From positions 1 through 40,955 of the forward strand of contig CAZXAU010000019.1 of NCBI GenBank assembly GCA_964638675.1: 40,955 nucleotides of DNA, in the 5' to 3' direction. A program made the translations under genes and the position numbers. The number at the start of each line of letters is the position of its first letter. Positions within the stretch are counted from its first letter, which is position 1. Positions 31,694 through 40,800 of this stretch are shown here, in pieces. The notes under the pieces were generated by a model. It did not search any database. It was not told the origin of the DNA and was given only the letters and a program-made list of their open reading frames with translations. The DNA is from SIG714 sp964638675. GTDB lineage: Bacteria; Bacillota; Clostridia; Oscillospirales; CAG-272.

Positions 31694-32241
31694 AGTGAAA
31701 AGCCCTCCTTTTCCAGATGTGTTTTGAGTTTTTGCCTTGTCCTGTAAAGCATGACCTTTACATTTGTCTGCTTAAGCTTCGTGGCTTTTGCAATTTCGTC
31801 AATAGAGCACAGATACCAATATCTTTGCAGAAACACGATTCGTGTCGTCTTATCAAGCGATGAGAGAAAGCGGTTGATCGAATCGGTCAGAGCCACACCT
31901 TCTTCAAATCTCGCAGAGCTGTCGGGAATACATTCGAAGAATTCCTCCATGGCTGCAAGGGTATCCCCTGTACGTTTTGAGGCATTGTTGTAATCATAGC
32001 GATTCAATGCGATGTTACGTGTGATCTTGCCGAGAAAAGCACCCAATGATGACGGCTTGTGCGGAGGTATCGAATTCCATGCGGCAAGCATGGCATCGTT
32101 TACGCATTCCTGTGCATCGCTGTCATTTTTCAGTATGTGGTATGCTATGTAGTGACAGAATCTGCCGTACAGGTTTTGCGATTCTTCAATTGCTTTTTCC
32201 GATCTGTCATTAAACAGACCGATGATCTTCGAGTCGTCCAA
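31690..32241 (-). CDS. ECF-type RNA polymerase sigma factor
   Basis: 183 aa. Region 2 includes FCHYIAYHILKNDSDAQECVNDAMLAAWNSIPPHKPSSLGAFLGKITRNIALN; region 4 has VFLQRYWYLCSIDEIAKATKLKQTNVKVMLYRTRQKL, a clear sigma-70 region 4 helix-turn-helix. Start TTG 32241 with AAGGAGG 8 nt upstream. It overlaps the beta-propeller gene by 4 nt, as sigma/anti-sigma pairs usually do. Two promoters precede it: a sigma-A type at 32448-32476 and an ECF-like TGTAAC-N18-TACAGTAT at 32332-32363, implying autoregulation. Confidence 0.92.
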   Translation of the reverse strand: MDDSKIIGLFNDRSEKAIEESQNLYGRFCHYIAYHILKNDSDAQECVNDAMLAAWNSIPPHKPSSLGAFLGKITRNIALNRYDYNNASKRTGDTLAAMEEFFECIPDSSARFEEGVALTDSINRFLSSLDKTTRIVFLQRYWYLCSIDEIAKATKLKQTNVKVMLYRTRQKLKTHLEKEGFSL

Positions 32242-32331
32242 TTCTCCAACCTCCTTTATTCTGATATTCCGACCGATCTTAACAGATATCTTTGCTTGTT
32301 ACATGATCGGATGTTTTTAAGGCCTTCACCT

Positions 32332-32363
32332 ATACTGTAGGATTCTGTATACCTGAGGTTACA
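32332..32363 (-). promoter_or_regulatory. Putative ECF promoter (autoregulatory) of the sigma gene
   Basis: Minus strand TGTAAC (32363-32358), 18 nt, TACAGTAT (32339-32332). The same arrangement, TGTAAC-N18-TACTGTAT, precedes the lipoprotein gene ending at 36636. CT follows TGTAAC in both. Confidence 0.6.
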
Positions 32364-32447
32364 ATAAATAGAAAAATTTTAAAAAGTTTTTTGAGTTTTT
32401 CATCAGCGATAACCTCTTTACAATTTTGGATTTAAAGGGATGCTGTA

Positions 32448-32476
32448 ATTATATCATACTAAAGAGGAAAGGGCAA
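32448..32476 (-). promoter_or_regulatory. Sigma-A promoter of the ECF sigma operon
   Basis: Minus strand TTGCCC (32476-32471), 17 nt, TATAAT (32453-32448). It gives a leader of about 200 nt and may supply basal expression. Confidence 0.6.
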
Positions 32477-32541
32477 GTGTTTATTTTTTTGTGGGTGTTA
32501 GTCATCTTATTTAAAAAAATTATAATTTTTTTTCGATTCTG

Positions 32542-32601
32542 TTGACAGATTGATTTTTTTATGCTATATTAAAACAGATGTTTTAAAACGATTGTTTTAA
32601 A
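32542..32601 (+). promoter_or_regulatory. TetR promoter with two overlapping operators
   Basis: TTGACA (32542-32547), 17 nt, TATATT (32565-32570). Directly downstream lie two perfect N4 palindromes: TTAAAAC-AGAT-GTTTTAA (32569-32586) and TTTAAAAC-GATT-GTTTTAAA (32582-32601), centres 14 bp apart. Classic position for TetR autorepression of the operon. Confidence 0.82.
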
Positions 32602-32641
32602 TACTTTGCAGGAATTAAATAAAATAAAACGGGGAGAGGTT

Positions 32642-33223
32642 ATGCCGCCGAAAGCCAAATTCACAAGAAAAGAAATAATTGACAAAGCACTTGAGATCGT
32701 CAGACGTGATGGTATCGAGGGGTTGACTGCAAGGGCGCTCGGCGAGAAGCTTGGAAGCTCAGCCAGACCGATCTTCACTGTGTTTGAAAATATGGAAGAA
32801 CTCGAGAGGGAAGTGATGAGCGGGATAAGGGCTGTATATTCTGAGTATATAGAGATCGGACTGTCATCCGAAATTCCGTTCAAGGGCGTTGGAGCGCAGT
32901 ATATAATGTTTGCCATACGTGAGCCGAGAATGTTCAGAATACTTTTCATGAGGGAGCATAAAGAGAATATCGGAGTATCGGATATACTCCCGGTGATCGA
33001 TGAAAACTATGACAGGATACTCGGCTCGGTCAAAGACGGATATAAGCTTGATGACAGGGAAGCAAAGACGCTCTATTCGCATTTGTGGATATATACTCAC
33101 GGAATCGCGGCACTTTGTGCTACAGGTATGTGCCGCTTCACCGGTGAAGAAATAAGCAATATGATGAGCGAAGTTTTTGTATCACTTCTTAAAAAAATGA
33201 AAGAGGGTAAAGGAAATGATTAA
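32642..33223 (+). CDS. TetR/AcrR-family repressor
   Basis: 193 aa from ATG 32642 (GGGGAGAGG upstream). The N-terminal helix-turn-helix (residues 5-50: FTRKEIIDKALEIVRRDGIEGLTARALGEKLGSSARPIFTVFENMEEL) is followed by a helical ligand-binding domain with AAL.ATGMCRFTGEEI near the end. It overlaps the ABC ATPase gene by 8 nt and surely controls it from the palindromes at 32569-32601. The inducer is probably a substrate of the exporter. Confidence 0.92.
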   Translation: MPPKAKFTRKEIIDKALEIVRRDGIEGLTARALGEKLGSSARPIFTVFENMEELEREVMSGIRAVYSEYIEIGLSSEIPFKGVGAQYIMFAIREPRMFRILFMREHKENIGVSDILPVIDENYDRILGSVKDGYKLDDREAKTLYSHLWIYTHGIAALCATGMCRFTGEEISNMMSEVFVSLLKKMKEGKGND

Positions 33224-33908
33224 AGCTGTCGGAATTACAAAATCATACGGAAGCGATGATTGCCGTACACAGGTTCTCAGGGGAATAGATCTATCGGTAA
33301 AGGATTCGGAGTTTGTAGTTATACTCGGTGCATCGGGATCGGGAAAATCAACGCTCCTGAATGTTCTTTCGGGGCTTGAAAGAGTCGATGGCGGCAGGAT
33401 TTTTTATGACGATGAAGATATCACCGAATTGCCCGACAGATCGCTCACCGAATTCCGCAGACGAAAGATAGGCTTTGTTTTTCAGCAGTATTATCTTTTG
33501 CCTAATCTGAATGTCGAGAAAAATGTTAAAATGGGAGCGGGACTCTCGGGAAACAAAGAATACAGGAGCATAATAGAATCGCTCGGACTCTCCGGAATGA
33601 TGCATAAATATCCCTCACAGCTATCGGGTGGTGAACAGCAGAGGGTGTCGCTCGCAAGGGCGCTTGCAAAGAATCCGAGTTTGCTTTTTATGGATGAACC
33701 GACAGGGGCGCTTGACGAGAATACCGGAAGGCAGGTACTTGACTATATAAGCAGACTTCATCAAGAGCTTGCATTTACACTCATTATGGTAACGCACAAT
33801 AAAAATATTGCTCAGATGGCAGACAGAGTGATCTGCATGAATTCGGGAAGAATTTCGGATGAATATACGAACCCCGAAAAGAAATCGGCTTTTGAGATCG
33901 GGTGGTGA
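33216..33908 (+). CDS. ABC transporter ATP-binding protein (MacB type)
   Basis: 230 aa. Walker A GASGSGKST near residue 38, VFQQYYLLPNLN, signature LSGGEQQR, Walker B LLFMDEPTGALD and VTHNK. Overlaps the TetR gene by 8 nt. It pairs with the FtsX-like permease at 34035, from which it is separated by the structured intergenic element. About 45% similar in style to the ATPase at 26542, but under different control. Confidence 0.92.
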   Translation: MIKAVGITKSYGSDDCRTQVLRGIDLSVKDSEFVVILGASGSGKSTLLNVLSGLERVDGGRIFYDDEDITELPDRSLTEFRRRKIGFVFQQYYLLPNLNVEKNVKMGAGLSGNKEYRSIIESLGLSGMMHKYPSQLSGGEQQRVSLARALAKNPSLLFMDEPTGALDENTGRQVLDYISRLHQELAFTLIMVTHNKNIAQMADRVICMNSGRISDEYTNPEKKSAFEIGW

Positions 33909-34034
33909 AAAGTCTGAAAAATAAATTTTTCAGACGCCGTTTTGTGGCTTTCGCCGCCTGAATGGCAGCGATTTTGCTTCGCAAAACCAGCCCCAACTCC
34001 AGGGAGAAAGGAAGCTTTCGCATAAGCGAAAGCA
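33909..34034 (+). repeat. Structured intergenic element, copy 2 (ATPase-permease junction)
   Basis: AAAGTCTGAAAAATAAATTT starts right after the ATPase stop and folds with TTTTTCAGAC. Then come GTTTTGTGGCTTTCGCC, a GATTTTGC-TTC-GCAAAACC hairpin, GAGAAAGGAA (binding site) and GCTTTCGC-ATAA-GCGAAAGC, followed one base later by the permease ATG. The ATGGNCATAANNATG context after the hairpin matches copy 1 at 22762-22900. Confidence 0.88.
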
Positions 34035-35222
34035 ATGGACATAAATATGATCGTCGGAATAAAGGACAGTGCTAAGCTGTTCGGAATTATTGTTTTGGTG
34101 CTGTGTGCCGTTCTGGTATGCTCGATGTTTGTAAACTACTATATGGATCTGACATTGATAAAAGACGATATAACAGATGTCAGTGAGCTTGCACTGTATG
34201 ATGCACTTGTGTCTACGACCACGGTCGTCTGCCTGACTGCGGGCGGATGTCTGACGCTCACGAGCGTGGTGATGCTGATATTTTATATAAAGCATTATGT
34301 CGATGCTCATAAAAAACAGCTCGGAATACTGAAAGCGCTCGGCTACAGCGATTGGAAGATAGCAGGAAGCTTTTGGGCGTTTGGCGGCAGCATATTTTTG
34401 GGGGCGGTTTGCGGACTTGCCGGAGCGTACATAATTATGCCGCTTTTTTATGCGACACAGAACAAAGACCACCTGATCCCCGATGTAACGATGCATTTTC
34501 ATCCCACGATATTCGTGTGGTTTTTGATTCTTCCGAGCATGGTATTTTCCTTGCTTTCTATTCTGTTTGCAAGGTTTGAGCTGAAAAGACCGGCGCTCTC
34601 TCTTCTGAGGGAAGAAACGATCGTAAAAACGAAAATAAAAAAAGAGAGAAAAAACTCTCAAAAAAATCAGGGCAAATGCTCAGAAATGAGCAGCTCATTT
34701 CTGAGCGATTTAAGAAAAAGTATATTATCATCGGGAAAGATGCTCGTTTTCTTTATGATCTTTTCTTCGTTCTGCTTTTCTGCCATGACACAGATGTCAT
34801 TCCGCATGAAGGATCTGTCGAGCGAGCTTATGGGGGCAATCATGCTGATAATAGGTCTGACACTTGCATTTGTCACTTTCTTTCTCTCGGTGAGTGCGGT
34901 GCTTCGCAGAAATACAAAATCCATCGCCATAATGCAGGCTTTTGGGTATTACGAAAAAGAATGCCGCCGTGCAGTTCTCGATTGTTACAGACCGCTTTCG
35001 TATATAGGTTTTCTTTTAGGGACACTCTATCAGCATTTTTTGCTTAAGCTTATGGTCAATATAGTTTTTGCCGATTATCCGGATATGCCTGCATACAGCT
35101 TTGATCATAAGCTGATGCTTGTATCATTTGTTTCGTTTGTTGTTGTATATGAATTGATGATGGTTTTGTACTCGAAGAAAATCAAAAAAATGTCGCTCAG
35201 GGAGATCATGAGTGAGCTTTAA
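34035..35222 (+). CDS. FtsX-like ABC permease, compact
   Basis: 395 aa. Segments: one N-terminal helix (about 15-33), a short outside loop, helices at about 60-80, 110-135 and 155-180 with the FtsX signature GILKALGYSDWK, a charged cytosolic linker, then helices at about 235-255, 263-283, 310-330 and 350-375 with SIAIMQAFGYYEKE. It lacks the large extracellular domain of the permease at 27243, closer to BceB or YvcS-like small forms but not clearly either. Translation depends on the ribosome binding site in the intergenic element. Confidence 0.85.
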   Translation: MDINMIVGIKDSAKLFGIIVLVLCAVLVCSMFVNYYMDLTLIKDDITDVSELALYDALVSTTTVVCLTAGGCLTLTSVVMLIFYIKHYVDAHKKQLGILKALGYSDWKIAGSFWAFGGSIFLGAVCGLAGAYIIMPLFYATQNKDHLIPDVTMHFHPTIFVWFLILPSMVFSLLSILFARFELKRPALSLLREETIVKTKIKKERKNSQKNQGKCSEMSSSFLSDLRKSILSSGKMLVFFMIFSSFCFSAMTQMSFRMKDLSSELMGAIMLIIGLTLAFVTFFLSVSAVLRRNTKSIAIMQAFGYYEKECRRAVLDCYRPLSYIGFLLGTLYQHFLLKLMVNIVFADYPDMPAYSFDHKLMLVSFVSFVVVYELMMVLYSKKIKKMSLREIMSEL

Positions 35223-35254
35223 ATGTAATTAATCGGATCTATGGAAAATACAAT

Positions 35255-35295
35255 GGGCTGAGTCATCTGCTTTTGAATAGCTTCAGACTCAGCCC
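35255..35295. terminator. Convergent terminator between permease and lipoprotein genes
   Basis: GGGCTGAGTC (35255-35264) and GACTCAGCCC (35286-35295), perfect 10-bp arms. Weak T tails on both sides. Confidence 0.7.
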
Positions 35296-35328
35296 TGTTC
35301 GTATGGTGAATTCTATATCAGTGGCTTA

Positions 35329-36264
35329 TTATTCTTCGTCATCCGAGTCAACTTCTTTGATATCTTTATAATCAAGGTATCCTTCGGGAGCTTCAGCCTT
35401 TACGTCTGTGTAGGAAAGTGTAACTTCAACATTTGCATTGTTGGAAACTTCAACACCTTCTTCGGCTGCTTTCATTCTAACGATGGAGCTTGCCTTGATC
35501 GGAAGACCTTCGGAATTGACAGTAACAGTGACAATGTATGTCAGATCGGTGATCGACTGCATTTCTGCCACATCCTCTTCGGTCATGTTTTCTTCCTCTG
35601 ACATAAGCCTGATGAATGTTTCTTTGTTCAATTGAATTGAAACTGTTTTTGTTCCGTCTTCATTGGTGACAATTTTTGAACCGCCGTATTCACCTGTTGC
35701 TTTTCCTACTACAAGGAAGGGATCGGCGTCAGTGAGAAAGTCGTAAAGATCTGCTCCTTCTTCTACGGGATATTTATAATTACCATTTTCAGATGTAATA
35801 TAAACTGTTCCGTTTTCGCAATACATATCATCGTTGCTGGTCATTCCGAAGGCGGTAGATGTCGATGTTGCTCTGACCTTTGTTCCTTCTTTTCCGAAAT
35901 TTTCAACGCTGACCGTTTTTGTTTCTTCGGTCTCGAGATCCATAATTGCCATAGAAACTATCATCTTTGTTTTCATTTCGTATTTGAAAGATGAACTGCT
36001 TTTAAGCTTTGTCAATGCATCATTGAAAAGCGAGATCGCATTTTCATCTATACCTGTGAGCACCGGGATAACGGTATCATCGGATGGTGTCGGTGTAGTC
36101 TGTGAAGATGTAGCCGGTGTGGTCGAATCGGTGGGAGCCGCAGTTGTGTTTGCGGGGGTTGTTGAAGGTGTTGTAGTTGAAGGTGTTGTAGTTGAAGGTG
36201 TTGTTGTGCAAGCGATGAGTGAAAGAATCATCATGATTGCAAGAACAAGTGCAATTTTTTTCAT
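35329..36264 (-). CDS. Lipoprotein with Thr/Pro-rich stalk
   Basis: 311 aa. Lipoprotein signal peptide with lipobox LSLIAC (Cys19), then a low-complexity stalk of TTTPS repeats and more Thr/Ser/Pro (20-66), then a globular beta-rich domain: SSFKYEMKTKMIVSMA, YCENGTVYITSENGNYKYP, and a conserved end VTLSYTDVKAEAPEGYLDYKDI. The fold resembles LolA/LppX-type beta-barrel lipoproteins in general layout only. GGAG site 7 nt before the ATG. It is a paralogue of the protein at 36636 (same last 40 residues and same signal peptide). Confidence 0.85.
   Translation of the reverse strand: MKKIALVLAIMMILSLIACTTTPSTTTPSTTTPSTTPANTTAAPTDSTTPATSSQTTPTPSDDTVIPVLTGIDENAISLFNDALTKLKSSSSFKYEMKTKMIVSMAIMDLETEETKTVSVENFGKEGTKVRATSTSTAFGMTSNDDMYCENGTVYITSENGNYKYPVEEGADLYDFLTDADPFLVVGKATGEYGGSKIVTNEDGTKTVSIQLNKETFIRLMSEEENMTEEDVAEMQSITDLTYIVTVTVNSEGLPIKASSIVRMKAAEEGVEVSNNANVEVTLSYTDVKAEAPEGYLDYKDIKEVDSDDEE
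36161..36205 (-). repeat. Three 15-bp in-frame tandem repeats in the lipoprotein stalk
   Basis: Units at 36161, 36176 and 36191 (GTTGAAGGTGTTGTA on the + strand) encode the repeated TTPST-type stalk. Copy number changes would lengthen the stalk without a frameshift. Confidence 0.85.
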
Positions 36265-36470
36265 TTTCAGTCTCCTTTTTTGCTTTTCAGTCTGATTTTA
36301 TAATGTGAATGATGTGAAATTAAATTAATAATTTCGGTAGGAGTATATATTGTTTTAACCTGATATTCAACTCCAAATGCAAAATAATGTGTAAATAATC
36401 TATGAATTTGCATATGCTCATTGAAGTGATCCGGTATCCGAAAATATATTTTTGGCATGCAACTGCGTTC
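36265..36470 (-). other. ~200-nt untranslated leader of the first lipoprotein gene
   Basis: No credible gene. The promoter at 36471-36499 would place the transcript start near 36464, so this whole stretch is leader; GGAGAC sits next to the start codon. I see no recognised riboswitch. Confidence 0.35.
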
Positions 36471-36499
36471 AGTATACATGATAAAAACATAAAAGTCAA
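36471..36499 (-). promoter_or_regulatory. Sigma-A promoter of the first lipoprotein gene
   Basis: Minus strand TTGACT (36499-36494), 17 nt, TATACT (36476-36471). Confidence 0.7.
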
Positions 36500-36534
36500 T
36501 ACAATGGGATAATGCATTGTAAAATGTGATAAAC

Positions 36535-36616
36535 GATAAAAAATTCCCCCATCCGTTATAACGGGGGAGGGAATTGTATGTTTTTGCCTGACATATAATA
36601 ATTTATATGTCAGGCA
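36535..36616 (-). terminator. Double-hairpin terminator of the second lipoprotein gene
   Basis: TGCCTGACATATA (36585-36597) and TATATGTCAGGCA (36604-36616) form a perfect 13-bp stem. The next hairpin (36542-36575) pairs AATTCCC with GGGAATT around CCGTTATAACGG and, on the minus strand, is followed by TTTTTTATC. Confidence 0.85.
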
Positions 36617-36635
36617 TAATATTTATGTTCTGTTA

Positions 36636-37535
36636 TCACTTGTTATAGCAATTCACATGGTCTTTAATACTTTTAATATAATCGGAGTATCCTTCTGGAG
36701 CCTCAGCTTTAACATCTGTATATGAAAATATAACTTCAACCGTTGCGATGTCGAAATTTTCCGGTTTATCATCATCACCGTTAAGTAATTGCTTAAAGTT
36801 GAGGGTGCCTTTTGTCGGAAGTCCTTCGGAATTGAGTGAAAATGTAACAGTATAATCCAATTCTTTGGCGTCGTATTCAAATGTCAGAGTTTTAAAAAAG
36901 CTGCTTGTTCCGAGATGGATTTTGATCAGATTATCTCCGCTTTTCTCATCGGCTATCACTTCGGCTTCGCCGAAATCCCCAGTTATTTCACGAAGCGTCT
37001 TGAACGGTTTTGCATCTTTAAGAACGTTGTAAGATGATAACGTGTGATAGATAACTCCCGTTTCGTCGGCATAATACGATACTCCATTTTCGCAGTAGAT
37101 ATCTTCTGTTTTTGTTGTTGTTTTGGATGCTGAGGATTCTGTTGATAAATTGTATGCTCTGATCTTTTCGTCTTCTTTGCCGAAATTTTCAACCGATACC
37201 TTCTTTATTACACGTGTATTATGCTTGTGTCCGTCATCGGTATAAGTTTTTTTTACTACAATTTCATACGTAAACGTCGGACAGAATTTCAGCTTTTCCA
37301 ATGCTTCGTTCAATAATCGCAAAGCATCCGGATCAAAATCGGGATTTAATGTACCGGCACTGTCCGCAGGGGAGCTTGTCTGAAGTGATGTCACATCTGT
37401 TGAGGAAAGATTTCCGGGTAAGGTGCAACCTGTATCCGCAGAACCTGTTTGTAATTGAGCAGTCCTTGGCATGTTAGTGCATGAGATGAGTGAAAGAATC
37501 ATAATGATGGCAAGAATAAGTGCTGTTTTTTTCAT
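36636..37535 (-). CDS. Lipoprotein, paralogue of the 35329 protein
   Basis: 299 aa from ATG 37535, with AGGAGT 8 nt upstream; an in-frame start at 37649 has no site. Signal peptide MKKTALILAIIMILSLISC with lipobox LSLISC. The globular domain matches its neighbour: FGKEDEKIRAYNLSTES, YCENGVSYYADETG, and TVEVIFSYTDVKAEAPEGYSDYIKSI. The Thr-rich stalk is absent. The upstream ECF-type motif TGTAAC-N18-TACTGTAT suggests control by the sigma factor encoded at 31690, unlike the neighbour, which has a sigma-A promoter. Confidence 0.85.
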   Translation of the reverse strand: MKKTALILAIIMILSLISCTNMPRTAQLQTGSADTGCTLPGNLSSTDVTSLQTSSPADSAGTLNPDFDPDALRLLNEALEKLKFCPTFTYEIVVKKTYTDDGHKHNTRVIKKVSVENFGKEDEKIRAYNLSTESSASKTTTKTEDIYCENGVSYYADETGVIYHTLSSYNVLKDAKPFKTLREITGDFGEAEVIADEKSGDNLIKIHLGTSSFFKTLTFEYDAKELDYTVTFSLNSEGLPTKGTLNFKQLLNGDDDKPENFDIATVEVIFSYTDVKAEAPEGYSDYIKSIKDHVNCYNK

Positions 37536-37801
37536 TTTTTTACTCCTTTTTTTCCTTTCGTTTTTCGGCGGTGTGTTTTTTGTTTGCCGGTTTCTGAAAA
37601 ACTTGTTGTGATGTAATCCGGTAGTATACGTTTTCATATACGCCTTCATAAATACAGTAAGTTTTTTTATTCAAAAGGTTACATAATTCAGAAAAAAATG
37701 AAAAAATTTAATTGCCCTTAGTGAGACAGTATCAAATAGGCGAAAAGACAATATAAATATGGTGCAAGAAAATATTTTTTTGCTATTTTTTCAAAAAGCT
37801 C
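37536..37801. other. Gene-free divergent region between lipoprotein and metalloprotease genes
   Basis: Holds the ECF-like motif at 37652-37683 (minus strand) and otherwise AT-rich sequence; no coding ORF or stable hairpin seen. Confidence 0.35.
37652..37683 (-). promoter_or_regulatory. Putative ECF promoter of the second lipoprotein gene
   Basis: Minus strand TGTAAC (37683-37678), 18 nt, TACTGTAT (37659-37652), spaced exactly as upstream of the sigma gene. The leader to the ATG would be about 110 nt. Confidence 0.55.
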
Positions 37802-37829
37802 TTGCATTTTGTATCAAAATGATTATAAT
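37802..37829 (+). promoter_or_regulatory. Sigma-A promoter of the secreted metalloprotease gene
   Basis: TTGCAT (37802-37807), 16 nt, TATAAT (37824-37829). Confidence 0.62.
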
Positions 37830-37888
37830 TATATATAGTGGCTTGTTTATTAAGTATAAAACCATGATTTTATGTAAAGGAGATCATA

Positions 37889-40800
37889 ATGAAGAAATCA
37901 GCAGTCATTAGAAATATTGCCGTTGTCATAGCTATGATTGCGGTAATATCAACACTTATAGCACTTACAGCCGGAGCGGAAATTCTGCCCGTGCCGACAG
38001 TCGCACCTGCGGGAAAGGTTATTGAAAACTATTCCGGTGTTACATATTTTGATGTCGGAATGAACGCAGGAACAAAAAATGAAGCTGTTTACGCTTTACT
38101 CAAAAGCGGAGATTATTCGCTGAGGGTAAAGATCAGTGATGAGACCGACATGAAGGTCTATGAGATCAAAGACTACAAATTTGAAGATCCTTCGGTTGAA
38201 TTCTACGGAACAACATATATCCGTATAGCCCCCTGCAAATACGGCATCGTTCCCGTGAACGGACATGAATATACCGTTTTGCTTACTGTCTACAACGAAA
38301 ACGGCAAGGTTATTGCCGAGGGAAAATCGGTAAACGGACAGTTCGCAAGATCGACCGATACTACGGGCTTCCTTGCAAGCGGTGCGATTACTTATGCAAA
38401 ACCTCAGTATCAGGCCATAGTTTATGATTTCAGCACCATTCCTGCCGGAAAGACAGAGGAGGAGCTTGGTGTTCTGCCTGTCGGAAAATACAAGATCTCT
38501 GTTGTCGGATATTCGGGATATCTCAACTATTCGGCAGGTGACGGACAGGCGATCTCGCTTTCCGAAAGTGCCGGTAATAACATTTTCACTATAGTATATC
38601 AGACTCAGGACGACTATCCGGTTTATACGCTCAGCCCGAATGATGATGTTTACAGAGTTCTTGGACTCAACAGGACATATGTATCCAACGGAAGCACGGT
38701 TATGTCTCAGTACCGTACTCTCTTTTCCTCACCGACAGCTACCAACAGATCAACGCAGGATAACTATACATCGATACGTTGGGGCTTTGAGGATAACGGC
38801 GACGGCAGCTATAAAATGGTACTTTACGGAACCGTTTATCCTGTTACATCGTCAACAACCAAGTATTATCTTTGTTATGACGGAAGTACATTTACCGTAC
38901 GCTCTTCGTCAACGGCTTCTAAATACGGAGTTGTATCAGTAAAACTTGAGATGGTTGAACGGGGAACGTCTCAGTTCAATCAGTACATATCGGACGGCGG
39001 AGTTATCGCCCTGCGTTTGCCCCCCGTATCAAAATCACAGTGCGGTCTTTCGGACGAACGTGCTCAGCTCTGGGCTAACGATGTAGAGGACTGCTATTGG
39101 AAGTACGCAGAGCTTACTGATTACAGGCCGTATGAAAACATAATTATAAAGGCATACTCGAATACAACTTATATGGCATATATTCTCGGTTCAAGCGAAG
39201 GATATAACGGGACATACAATGTTGTAACTATATCGTACAGCCCTCGGGATAACGAATTTGCCGAAAAGAAGGAATGGTATCTTGAGTCTATTTCAAATAT
39301 GGTATCAAGAGGTATCATTACAAGAGATGTCGATTTCTGTATTATGCACGAAATGGGTCATATGTTTGACGCAGGACGTGGATGGAATTTTGACTCTGAG
39401 TATTTTACAGACCTTAAGATCCCTTATGTTCTCGGAGAGCTCGGACTTGCGGCATCTCCCGATTCAGATCCCGTAAGATGCTATACTGCTGAAACGCTCA
39501 ACGATTATTCCTATCTCAACGGCGGCGATATCTCCAAGACATGGACATATAACATTACCGGTGCCGATTACAGAACACTCAAGATAATCGATGAAGTGGG
39601 CTGGGATGTTATGAAACAGGTATTCAGATATTACAGTAGCTCATCATATGTGAAATATACGGAAAAATACAAGAAGTTCGAACAATTCATCGGCAAGATC
39701 TCAGAGTATTCCGGTCTTGACTGCAAGGCTATGTATCCTAAGGAAGAATGGGATGTCATGATGAATTATTACGGCGACCCCAACACACCGAACCCATTCA
39801 CCGAGGACACTTCGGACGGAGCAGAGGCTGTCAGCGTATCGCCGTCATTCGGCAAGATAGAAAACTGGAGCGGCAAGACATACTTTATCGTATCGATAAC
39901 CGCAAAAGATAATGAAACCTTGTATAATCGACTCAGAGATAAGACATACACTGCCAAGATAACCATAAAAGATTATCAGGCTCAGAGAACCTTTGTTATA
40001 GACAAATACGCTTTTGATGATGCCGGTTCAGAGATCTACGGAAGCAGTTTCCTGCGTCTGGCTGTATGCGAATACGGTATTGTTCCGGTAAGCGACCGCG
40101 AATACGGCGTAAGAGTAGAAATATATTCGGGAGATACAAGAATAATGGTCGGTCATTCGGCTGACAGAGCTTTTGAATCTTCAAACGCAGACTTTATCAA
40201 TAACGGTGCGATAGCTGCCACGGTAAAGCATCAATGCACTGTTGTATGCAGTGAACATGAACCTGCCGGAGCTTCCAACTGTCTTACAGGTCTGACCTGC
40301 AAATACTGCGGATTTGTTTATGTTGAAGGAAAAGCACACACCTATGTTGAAACAGTCGTCGCTCCCGGATGCGTAACAAAAGGATATACGGAGCACACCT
40401 GTACGGCTTGCGGTGACTCTTACAGAGATAATTATACCAATGCTACCGGAGCTCACGAATATGACGATGGTGTTGTAACAAGAGAAAACACCTGTACAAA
40501 ATCGGGTATTCTCACTCAGACCTGCACCAAGTGCGGAAACAAGAAAAACTCGATAATCAAAGCCGGACACGATTATGTCACTGTTGTTACCGCTCCCACA
40601 TGTGTAAGTGGCGGATATACAACAACTACGTGTTCACGTTGCGGAGTTTCAAGCGTTACAGATCAGCTTCCTGCTGACCCGAATGCACATGTTCTGACAG
40701 AAAAGGTTGTTGCACCTACATGTACTTCAAAGGGATATACGGTTTACAGTTGCACGCTCTGCACACATACCTATACGGCAAATGAACAGCCCGAGCTTCC

